Assembly: GCA_027066265.1 (NCBI GenBank)
Contig: JAMOOB010000142.1
Coordinates: 1 to 12,593, forward strand
Length of the DNA stretch: 12,593 bases
Source: Desulfurococcales archaeon
GTDB lineage: Archaea; Thermoproteota; Thermoprotei_A; Sulfolobales; Ignisphaeraceae
Reading direction: 5' to 3'
A model generated the notes under the pieces. It was not told where the DNA came from. It saw nothing but the letters and a program-made list of their open reading frames with translations, and did no database searches. Positions 6,592-12,495 of the stretch are shown here, piece after piece (positions within the stretch are counted from its first letter, which is position 1; the number at the start of each line of letters is the position of its first letter). Made by a program: the position numbers and the translations under genes.

Positions 6592-7580
6592 CGTGCTTCA
6601 CCTAGGTACCTCCAACGCTTCTCCACGTTGTCGTAGTAAGCGAGAGCGTTCTTCCTAAGGAACTCCAGCACCCTCCTCTTAACGGGATCCCTAACCTCTT
6701 CGAGGTTGCTCGGTAGCGTAGGTAGCTCCTCTAGGAATCTTCTCCACGCATCCTCTACCGCTATCAAAGCATCTCCATCCCCTTCCACCACGACTAGACC
6801 GCAGCTCCTAGCCATCTCGACGAACCTAGCAGGGTTCTTCGGGGCGATAACCGAGAGCAGCTCCATACCGCTCGGATTAGCTTCGAGGAACCTAGACACG
6901 AACTCCTCACAGCGCTCCTCAAGAGACCTAGGCCTAGACCTAGCGCGTTCCGAAGACCTGAGCTCCTCCAACACGCTTCTAAGATCGCTGAGCTGCTTAG
7001 CGAGAGCCTCTACAGAGATCCGAAGAGATTCAACCTCCTTACGAAGATGTTTGAGCGCCTCGATATCCCTAGCAATACCGCTAACACTACTCTCGACTGC
7101 CTCAATCTTCCTAAGGTAAGGGATAGAACTCTTAACGAACTTGACAACGATCTCGAGCATCTTAACGAGCTTAGCGAAGTCTCCATCGAAACGATTGCTG
7201 AGCCTCGATTCCTTCGATTGCTGCATGCAGTCATCCAAGGAATCCACTGGTGTATTCGAACGATTGCTGCACGTTGAATTCCTTCCATTGCTGCGTACGC
7301 AGCTATCGCTAGAATTGCTCTCCATTCCATCGATTGCTGCACAATCAATCGCTTCGTTTGCTGCATGCAGCCGTCGATCGCATTGAATCGATGCAGCAAT
7401 CGTTTCAATAGAGGTCAATTCCTTCGATTGCTGCATGCAGTCATCGCTAGAATCGAGATGCAGCGATCCATCTAATTGAACTTTGAAGCCGTACCTACAC
7501 CTAGGACACACAACACGAGGACCCCTACCTCTATAGACCCACGAATACCCACACCTAGGACATGTTACGTGTATGACCAT
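6588..7580 (-). CDS. Zinc-ribbon and coiled-coil protein with a repeat-derived insert
   Basis: A 330-residue protein. Residues 7-28 form a zinc ribbon (CPRCG ... CPRC, cysteines 7, 10, 25, 28). Residues about 40-130 are a low-complexity Ser/Asp/Asn/Cys-rich insert encoded by 70-bp tandem repeats; SxDDCMQQSKE occurs at both ends (44-54 and 114-124). Residues about 150-212 form a long charged coiled coil. Residues 215-330 are a compact, mostly helical domain (VKRRVLEFLRKNALAYYDN near the end), possibly winged-helix. There is no signal peptide, so it is cytosolic. The ribbon suggests nucleic-acid or protein binding. It heads a unit with a small helical protein and a secreted protein. No strong promoter is visible in the 309 bp upstream. 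Function unknown; the ribbon-plus-coil layout would suit a DNA-binding or partition-like scaffold, but that is inference. Confidence 0.72.
   Translation of the reverse strand: MVIHVTCPRCGYSWVYRGRGPRVVCPRCRYGFKVQLDGSLHLDSSDDCMQQSKELTSIETIAASIQCDRRLHAANEAIDCAAIDGMESNSSDSCVRSNGRNSTCSNRSNTPVDSLDDCMQQSKESRLSNRFDGDFAKLVKMLEIVVKFVKSSIPYLRKIEAVESSVSGIARDIEALKHLRKEVESLRISVEALAKQLSDLRSVLEELRSSERARSRPRSLEERCEEFVSRFLEANPSGMELLSVIAPKNPARFVEMARSCGLVVVEGDGDALIAVEDAWRRFLEELPTLPSNLEEVRDPVKRRVLEFLRKNALAYYDNVEKRWRYLGEAR
6598..6602 (-). promoter_or_regulatory. Ribosome binding site deciding a TTG start
   Basis: GGTGA on the minus strand, with a 6-nt spacer (AGCACG) before the TTG at 6591. It is embedded in the last codons of the upstream gene. 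Confidence 0.6.
7208..7469. repeat. 70-bp tandem repeat array, four degenerate copies, inside a gene
   Basis: Copies begin at 7208, 7278, 7348 and 7418, exactly 70 bp apart. Copies 1 and 4 share a perfect 28-bp block (7208-7235 and 7418-7445). Within each unit the core CGATTGCTGCAT recurs at a 46/24-bp rhythm (7215, 7261, 7285, 7331, 7355, a decayed copy at 7401, and 7425). Inverted copies lie at 7389-7402 and near 7452-7467. Several cores extend into palindromes: CTGCATGCAG (7221-7230 and 7431-7440), GCTGCGTACGCAGC (7290-7303) and GCTGCATGCAGC (7360-7371). The fourth unit fades after about 7469. Because 70 is not a multiple of three, successive copies are translated in different frames. Confidence 0.85.
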
Positions 7581-7821
7581 GGTCTCCCGGTGTAGTAGAG
7601 AGCAGTTGGGTTCGTGACCATACCAAGCTCAATTCCTTACTCGACGCAGTTTCTTCGACTCCCTTCTTTGCATGGTTGAAGACCTGACGTGTGCACAGGT
7701 ACCGCTCCGCGAAGGAGAGGTCTTCATCGTTGAAAGAAGCTGTTCGAAGAACTGGCGATATCGTTAGAAAACAATGATGCATGCGGCAAGAAGTGCGCAG
7801 ACCCGGGACAAGAATTGAGGG

Positions 7822-7841
7822 TCTAGAAGTGATCTAGAAGT
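7822..7841. repeat. TCTAGAAGT direct repeat, 11-bp period
   Basis: TCTAGAAGT occurs at 7822-7830 and 7833-7841, about one helical turn apart. It lies in the gene-free stretch 7581-7889 between the pilin gene and the zinc-ribbon gene. Apart from this repeat, the T-tract terminator and a lone TGCATGC near 7778, I see no convincing gene or strong TATA box in that stretch. Confidence 0.35.
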
Positions 7842-7849
7842 TAGAGAAT

Positions 7850-7866
7850 GGAAAAAGGGGGTTTTG
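7850..7866 (-). terminator. T-tract terminator after the pilin gene
   Basis: On minus, about 25-40 nt past the pilin stop, the sequence runs AAAACCCCC and then TTTTTCC (T5 at 7852-7856). This is a typical archaeal T-rich stop signal and probably ends the large right-hand transcript. Confidence 0.5.
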
Positions 7867-7889
7867 GATTTGATGGGGTTAGAACGAGG

Positions 7890-8345
7890 TTAGCTGGATG
7901 TTATGGTTGCGAAGATGGTCTTCGTGTAGGTCTCTCCGTGTGCGTCTGCGTACGTGATCTTGATCTTTATCGTTTCTCCGTCTACGAACTTGGTTCCGAA
8001 GTACGAGCTGCTAAGCGTGTAGCTTAGGCTGATCGTTGCTCCTGGATTCAGTACTCTGTTGGGTTTGGTACTCCATGTCTTTCCAGCGTACTCAAAGTCG
8101 ATCTGCGTGATGTTGAGCACGACGTTACCATCATTGTGGAGCATTATCGATACTGCACACTCGTCGCCATCGGGACTCATTACCGCGTCTGCTCTCGCCG
8201 ATAGCGCAACGATAGGCCTAGCCGTACTAACCTTGCTGAACATGTTCCAGATCACTACGCCAGCCGCTATAGCTATCAGTATGAGCAAGACCGTTGCTAC
8301 GATCGGGCTGATACCCTTCCTACCGAGCTTCGCGCTTACCTTCAT
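7890..8345 (-). CDS. Archaeal type IV pilin (class III signal peptide)
   Basis: A 151-residue protein. A basic leader ends RKG (Gly11), followed by ISPIVATVLLILIAIAAGVVIW. This is the archaeal pilin/archaellin N-terminus that prepilin peptidase cuts after Gly and that assembles as the helical filament core. Residues 65-150 form a beta-rich head (VSIMLHNDGNVVLNITQIDFEYAGKTW is not continued here) with one sequon (N78) and a single cysteine (63). The ATG at 8345 is preferred over the GTG at 8366 because it gives a normal leader length. The VirB4-like gene ends 27 bp upstream, so the two probably share an mRNA. It is the best major-pilin candidate in the window. An archaellin is less likely, since no arl motor genes are present. 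Confidence 0.85.
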   Translation of the reverse strand: MKVSAKLGRKGISPIVATVLLILIAIAAGVVIWNMFSKVSTARPIVALSARADAVMSPDGDECAVSIMLHNDGNVVLNITQIDFEYAGKTWSTKPNRVLNPGATISLSYTLSSSYFGTKFVDGETIKIKITYADAHGETYTKTIFATITSS

Positions 8346-8372
8346 TTGGATCCCCACTAGATACACTAGCAG

Positions 8373-10259
8373 TTACTCCATCGCTCTTCGCACGGCGAAC
8401 GGCCTCGTCTCCACAAGCTCTAGCTCTCTTCGCGATAGCTCGATGTGTACGGGTAATCTGATACCTTCTGCGATCAGCAAACAGTCTCCAACACCTGCGT
8501 TGATTATCGAATCCATCTCAGCTTCACTAAGACCGAAGAGTTCTGCACTTGCACGAGCTGCATCGACATCATGTTGAAAAAGTACTTTGATTGCACTTAG
8601 CTGAGCCGCTATGACTCTACCGTGACGAGTATCAGCGACTTCCCTAGGATCATGCGCGATATAGATGATCGACGTGTACCATTTCCTGGTGTTCTTGAAG
8701 AACATCAAGAGCCACGAGATCACGTCGTAGGTCCTAAAAGCTTCTAGGACCTGCAGAAACTCGTCGATGACCAGAATCTTTCTCGTGTCGACAGGTAGAG
8801 CCTTGATCTTCTGAATGAATGCGAGGAGAAACATCGCACCTACTAAGCTCTCGGCTTCGGGGCTACCTAGATCGCGTAGAACAACACCAACCCTGTTGCT
8901 AAGCTGAAGAGGCTCTCCTCTGTAGATCCATCCCAGAGGACCTTCTACCAAACCTGAGAGCATCTGCTTCAATTCCCGAGAAGCATTCTCGTACACCTCG
9001 CTAAGGCTACGATGCTTAGCTGCTAGCCTCTGCAGCTCTGCATAGGTCCTAGGATCTAGGCTGATATGCGAAGCAATGAAGGCTGCAGCATGTTCTGGCG
9101 GCAACAACTTGAACGGATCGAAGCCTAGGTTCTGACCCCTCCTAACCTCGACAATCTGTGCACCTATGCTAGAGAGTACAGGTACGTACTCGCCGGTCCT
9201 ATCGATGACGAAGATCGCTAGCCTATCGGGATCGAGCTTACGGCTATACTCGTAGATCACCTTCTTTGCAAACGCAGACTTGCCACTACCCATAACCCCT
9301 AAGACTGTTACATTGTAGGATTTGTGGCTCCATACATCGAGGAATACAGGTGATTCGTCTAGCCTTGATCGTCCTAGAAAGATCCCATCGATCTCCATGA
9401 GTGTTGTTGAAATGAATGGGAAGAACGTTGATAGTGTTAGGCTATCGGTGTAGATAGGGCTAGGCTCCTTCAACTCGTAGATGAGCCACTGAGCATATGC
9501 TGGCGAATCGACTGCGAATCCCATCGATTCTAGTTCGCGCCTAAGCTCCTCTGCTTTCTCACGAACTTCGCTATGGCTATCGCCACCCACAACGAACGCC
9601 GTTCTGATTGCGAAGAGCTTCGCTTCCCTACGAACGAGAGATTGTAGGAGTTGATCGATGTGCTGGAATTCCTCAACGACTTCGTACCTAGGGATCCTAC
9701 CCTCAACATCGTACGAAGCCACCAATGCCTGTAGGATTCTCCGCCTCGAACGAAGCAACTTGTACGCATGATGAACAGCTACGGGAACTACATGGATCCG
9801 CGTCTCATCGATGAGGGGATAGATCTCGTATAGCCAACCATCCCTCAACCTAGGTGGAAGACCGTAGATTGTCAAGACCTTGTAGATCCTACCCCTACAA
9901 ACGACGTGCTTAGAACCTACTCTACAGAGTCTAGGGTCTAGCAGCGAAGGTGGTGGCTCTAGCAAAGGCTCGTACCTCAAACCGCATTGCTCCAACAATC
10001 GATCTATCCTCTCCTGGGAAACTACGTAGAATGAGTACACCGTCGTACGGATCTCGGTATCCTCGAGAGGAATGGTTTGTTCCGAGCGCTGAACGATGAA
10101 CGTGATTGGTCTAGATAATGCATTCAACAAATGCATGAATGCGTTGATTACCGCTTCCTGCTCTTCCTCCGAAAGCAATGGGAATCCGATGGGATGGATC
10201 TGATAGTAGAACGATTCAGGCATTTGCGCCCCGTCAAAATCGATGCAGTTTGTGATCAT
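8373..10259 (-). CDS. VirB4-family conjugation/secretion ATPase
   Basis: A 628-residue protein. The N-terminal half (about 20-290) fits the VirB4/TrbE N-domain, including FYVVSQERIDRLLEQCGLRYEPL. Walker A is at 321-329 (GVMGSGKSA), the next strand carries IFVIDRTGEY (349-358), and Walker B is at 494-501 (KILVIDEF). The C-terminal part, with IAHDPREV, LFGLSEAEMD and GVGDCLLI, is typical of VirB4 and its crenarchaeal relatives such as CedB. The enzyme would form a hexamer at the inner face of the membrane and power DNA or pilus-subunit transport. The length is on the short side of the VirB4 range, but both halves are present. Neighbours are a PrgI-like protein and a pilin, the expected company. 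The start is the ATG at 10259; the ATG at 10223 is possible. HerA/FtsK relatives are less likely because of the N-domain. Confidence 0.9.
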   Translation of the reverse strand: MITNCIDFDGAQMPESFYYQIHPIGFPLLSEEEQEAVINAFMHLLNALSRPITFIVQRSEQTIPLEDTEIRTTVYSFYVVSQERIDRLLEQCGLRYEPLLEPPPSLLDPRLCRVGSKHVVCRGRIYKVLTIYGLPPRLRDGWLYEIYPLIDETRIHVVPVAVHHAYKLLRSRRRILQALVASYDVEGRIPRYEVVEEFQHIDQLLQSLVRREAKLFAIRTAFVVGGDSHSEVREKAEELRRELESMGFAVDSPAYAQWLIYELKEPSPIYTDSLTLSTFFPFISTTLMEIDGIFLGRSRLDESPVFLDVWSHKSYNVTVLGVMGSGKSAFAKKVIYEYSRKLDPDRLAIFVIDRTGEYVPVLSSIGAQIVEVRRGQNLGFDPFKLLPPEHAAAFIASHISLDPRTYAELQRLAAKHRSLSEVYENASRELKQMLSGLVEGPLGWIYRGEPLQLSNRVGVVLRDLGSPEAESLVGAMFLLAFIQKIKALPVDTRKILVIDEFLQVLEAFRTYDVISWLLMFFKNTRKWYTSIIYIAHDPREVADTRHGRVIAAQLSAIKVLFQHDVDAARASAELFGLSEAEMDSIINAGVGDCLLIAEGIRLPVHIELSRRELELVETRPFAVRRAME

Positions 10260-10297
10260 CGGATCTGTGATTAGGTGCTTGGGATGAGGGTACTGCG

Positions 10298-10345
10298 TAT
10301 GCAGTTGCTATGTATTGCAGTTCTCTATATGCAGTAGCTATGTAT
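10298..10345. repeat. 18-bp direct repeat, 30 bp apart, upstream of the VirB4-like gene
   Basis: TATGCAGTTGCTATGTAT (10298-10315) recurs as TATGCAGTAGCTATGTAT (10328-10345), with 17 of 18 bases identical and starts exactly 30 bp (about three helical turns) apart. Partial echoes (TATTGCAG, TACTGCGTATGCAG) lie in and before the first copy. The pair fills the short gap between the TFB-like gene (ends 10359) and the VirB4-like ATG (10259), where an activator or repressor would bind. Confidence 0.7.
10324..10331 (-). promoter_or_regulatory. Possible TATA box for the VirB4-like gene
   Basis: The minus strand reads CATATAGA between the two 18-bp repeats. A transcript starting about 26 nt downstream (near 10300) would have a leader of about 40 nt. 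CATATACATAG at about 10350-10340 is an alternative. Confidence 0.3.
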
Positions 10346-10358
10346 ATGCGGGGAATGG

Positions 10359-11261
10359 TTATTGAGTTGAGGCACACAAACAGATGAGTGGGAGTGAATC
10401 TGCTACTGCTTCATCGATTCTCTCTAGGTTTCCATCGAGCTTTGCATATATGTTCACGACTCTTCGGAACACTAGCATCGTGTAGAACTTCCTAGCTATC
10501 TTGATCCTCGTCGAGCTGATCGCTGTACCCATGAGCTTGGCTAGCTCTAGGCTTACGGCGAAGGGAGGTCGTATAACTATGGTCGCTACCATGGGTCTAG
10601 GCAGCGTTAGGTCTACGCCTAGTAGCTGGGATAAGCGCTGGATAGCTCTAAGGACCTTCTCGCTCTCGTAGAGACGAGAACTGATATCGATCTTCCTCCT
10701 CATAACCTGGATACTAACGCCTTCGAGCTCTAGGAACGCTGCGTAGCCGTACTTAGTCCTTCGCAGCTCTCCGAGGCGCTGCAGATCCCTATCGCTTAGC
10801 GATCCTCGATGACAGTAGGAAACCCATCTAATGAGAGCGTTGCTGGTAGCATCATCGAATACCCGACCTAGCCTAAACGCTAGCGATACCCATTTACCAG
10901 AACCTTCCACACCTCCAACAAGCTTCTTCACAGCGTAGAGAGCCGTATGCTTATCGCAACCCATGAACCTGAGGCACTTGTATATAGCCAAACCCTTGTA
11001 TCCTCCTACCCTCAGCGCAATCGCTTCGCTCTCGCGATCGATAGATCTTCGTAGAGCTAGGAACTGAGGAGGTGGATCACCAATGCTAAGCTCCTCGAAC
11101 AAGCTCCACCTCTCCATAGGTGCGTAGTGCTCCTTCCTAGAAGCATCCTCGTAGCTATACACACGGTACTCAGGATGCTCACAATCGATAGGCTTATCCT
11201 CGAGAACCTCACCCGTCTCCTCATCAACTAGAAACCCTTCCGGTGTACGTACGAGTCTCAT
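10359..11261 (-). CDS. Divergent TFB (TFIIB)-like transcription factor without zinc-ribbon cysteines
   Basis: A 300-residue protein. Residues 13-48 (EETGEVLEDKPID, then PEYRVYSYEDA and a later AP) follow the end of the zinc ribbon and the B-reader of crenarchaeal TFB. From memory, Sulfolobus TFB has ETGEVLEDKIID, GPEWRAF and a similarly placed GGP. The cysteines of the ribbon are absent: only Cys27 lies in this region. Residues 65-150 and 195-275 are helical and could be remnants of the two cyclin repeats (RLYESEKVLRAIQRLSQLLGV). TFB bridges TBP-bound DNA and RNA polymerase, and the reader loop helps open the promoter. A variant encoded here could steer polymerase to the element's genes. The strong promoter at 11286-11301 and the near-leaderless start support the ATG at 11261. 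Apart from the reader-like segment, the similarity is weak. Confidence 0.5.
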   Translation of the reverse strand: MRLVRTPEGFLVDEETGEVLEDKPIDCEHPEYRVYSYEDASRKEHYAPMERWSLFEELSIGDPPPQFLALRRSIDRESEAIALRVGGYKGLAIYKCLRFMGCDKHTALYAVKKLVGGVEGSGKWVSLAFRLGRVFDDATSNALIRWVSYCHRGSLSDRDLQRLGELRRTKYGYAAFLELEGVSIQVMRRKIDISSRLYESEKVLRAIQRLSQLLGVDLTLPRPMVATIVIRPPFAVSLELAKLMGTAISSTRIKIARKFYTMLVFRRVVNIYAKLDGNLERIDEAVADSLPLICLCASTQ

Positions 11262-11285
11262 GGTTATCGATACAGCTATCGCGTG

Positions 11286-11301
11286 GAAACTTAAAAGTTT
11301 C
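11286..11301 (-). promoter_or_regulatory. TATA box inside an inverted repeat, TFB-like gene promoter
   Basis: GAAACTT-AA-AAGTTTC is a perfect 7-2-7 inverted repeat. On minus it contains the TATA box CTTTTAAG, preceded by a purine- and A-rich stretch resembling a BRE. TATA to ATG is about 33 nt, so transcripts would start around 11268 with a leader of only a few bases. A dimeric repressor on the repeat would block TBP, so autoregulation is plausible. Confidence 0.6.
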
Positions 11302-11338
11302 TATTCTAGCACATTTTATCCGCAAATCGTTACAATTT

Positions 11339-11367
11339 CTTCGCGCAGTTTCGAAGAACTTGCGAAG
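11339..11367. repeat. Imperfect inverted repeat between the PrgI-like and TFB-like genes
   Basis: CTTCGCGCAGTT and AACTTGCGAAG flank a short TCGAAG centre. They pair over about 11 bp with a one-base offset. The repeat lies about 20 bp past the PrgI-like stop and about 40 bp upstream of the TFB-like promoter. It may be a transcript-end hairpin (no T-tract follows closely) or a second regulator site. Confidence 0.4.
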
Positions 11368-11384
11368 AGAAGGGAATTGATTGG

Positions 11385-11978
11385 TTAAGACTTGCGCACC
11401 GCGATAATAACCTTCTTCCTCATTACTACGAGATCGCCTAGCCTAACCTCGATGATGTGCTGCCCTGGTTCTATCCTCACGTAGAAGGTGTAGCGTCCTT
11501 CGGAATCTGTTACTGTTCTCGATACCTTCCTACCATCGATGTAGAGCTCGAGTTCTGTTCCAGCTATGGGATTCCCGGTGTAGGGATCTACTGCAATTCC
11601 GTGAATTCTTACAGGTTCGTATTCCTCGAGGATGAGCTTAGCTATCTCCTCGCTCTTGGCGTGCTTGGGCTTCGCCTCTCTACTAAGCTTCGTAGTCTTC
11701 GGCTTGTAGCTACTAGTCAAAGCGTAGAGAACCTGTTTGAAGGGGTCTACCGCTTTAGGCTCTCTCGCTACGGCTACACCTACAGCAAACCCCGTTGCAG
11801 CCGAACATAGCTGAATCAAGCTTCCTAGAGGCGTAGCCACAACGAAACCTATCAATGCACAGATCGTTCCGATGAAGAGCTTCCTGGGAGATACATCGCC
11901 TAGAAACGGCAACGTGATGAGGGGATCGTCTAAGATCGACTTCTCTCGGAACCACAGGGTCTTCACTTCCCTAACCAT
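11385..11978 (-). CDS. PrgI/VirB3-like membrane protein fused to a beta-sandwich domain
   Basis: A 197-residue protein. Residues 1-95 have the PrgI/VirB3 layout: a polar start, FLGDVSPRKLF before the first membrane helix (about 33-50), a second helix (about 54-71), then a short loop and FKQVLYALTSSYKP, like the 'l..yl..p+' tail of PrgI. PrgI/VirB3 proteins sit in the membrane beside the VirB4 ATPase. Residues 100-120 are a charged helical linker. Residues 122-195 (HGIAVDPYTGNPIAGTELELYIDGRK is partly shown here by its landmarks GNPIAGTEL, DSEGRYTF and PGQHIIEV) form a carboxypeptidase-regulatory-like beta sandwich. GAGGTG lies 7 nt before the ATG, and the start overlaps the upstream gene's end by 16 bp, so the two are coupled. 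The fusion is unusual. The beta domain is clearer than the PrgI match. Confidence 0.55.
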   Translation of the reverse strand: MVREVKTLWFREKSILDDPLITLPFLGDVSPRKLFIGTICALIGFVVATPLGSLIQLCSAATGFAVGVAVAREPKAVDPFKQVLYALTSSYKPKTTKLSREAKPKHAKSEEIAKLILEEYEPVRIHGIAVDPYTGNPIAGTELELYIDGRKVSRTVTDSEGRYTFYVRIEPGQHIIEVRLGDLVVMRKKVIIAVRKS

Positions 11979-12493
11979 GGTTTGAGCACCTCGTTAACTA
12001 CGTAACTGTATCTGCTCCATGTAGCGAATACGAGAAGCGCTAGGGATGCGATGATCGTGGCTACGTTGATCCACGGATTGTCGTAGTCTAGGTGTGCTAC
12101 AGCGAAACGCTTTCTGCTTACAGGGTACAGCGGATAGATCCCTCCCTCAGTAAAGGCATCGAGGAGTAGGTGCAGGTACGTTCCTAGCGCTACACTCGCG
12201 ATAGTTCTAGGACCTAGCAGCATCTCTAAGGGGATCGGTGGAGGTGCGAAGATCGAGAAGATGACGAGCATTGCGAATATCGTTGCGAGTATTAGGGTTA
12301 CCCCAAGCAATGAATGGATGCAGTTCCTTCTAGTACCATGGCTCGTCGCGCTATGACCTACAGCATCGATGAGGTAATTCGCTAACGTAGCTAGGATCCC
12401 TGCAACGATTCCAACGCGAAGATCGAGACCTAGGAGTAGAGAAAACGATGTAGCTACGCAGAACCCGCTAACAACATGCGTTAACAACCTCAT
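11963..12493 (-). CDS. DUF1286-like polytopic membrane protein
   Basis: A 176-residue protein. It carries histidine and acid landmarks on membrane helices: TH at 5-6, NYLIDAVGH (39-47), RRNCIHSLL (55-63), LHLLLDAFTEGGIYPLYP (107-124) and AHLDYDNP (133-140). These match my memory of crenarchaeal DUF1286, which is related to the YdjM-type membrane-bound metal-dependent hydrolases. Conserved His6, Asp43, His47, His60, His108 and Asp112 could bind metal at the membrane face. There are four or five membrane helices. The frame is open further upstream, but the ATG at 12493 is preferred: GGGAG precedes it, and the upstream gene ends 2 bp before it. Members occur in crenarchaeal genomes and conjugative plasmids. 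The substrate is unknown. Confidence 0.75.
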   Translation of the reverse strand: MRLLTHVVSGFCVATSFSLLLGLDLRVGIVAGILATLANYLIDAVGHSATSHGTRRNCIHSLLGVTLILATIFAMLVIFSIFAPPPIPLEMLLGPRTIASVALGTYLHLLLDAFTEGGIYPLYPVSRKRFAVAHLDYDNPWINVATIIASLALLVFATWSRYSYVVNEVLKPWLGK

Positions 12494-12495
12494 TA

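Noticed and set aside
7010..7408. 132-codon minus-strand open frame through the 70-bp repeats.
   Set aside because: It is a shadow of the zinc-ribbon gene. It is open only because the repeat lacks stops in every phase.
7208..7469. CRISPR array.
   Set aside because: The units drift, the spacing alternates 46/24 bp with no unique spacers of even length, and the repeats are translated. No cas genes are present.
7555..7782. Minus-strand 75-codon open frame filling part of the gap upstream of the zinc-ribbon gene.
   Set aside because: The product is not protein-like (no motif, mixed composition), it runs into the next gene in another frame, and no ribosome site was seen at its ATG.
8059..8577. 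Plus-strand 172-codon frame opposite the pilin and VirB4 genes.
   Set aside because: It is antisense to two well-supported genes. Its Ser/Thr/Ala-rich product is the usual shadow composition.
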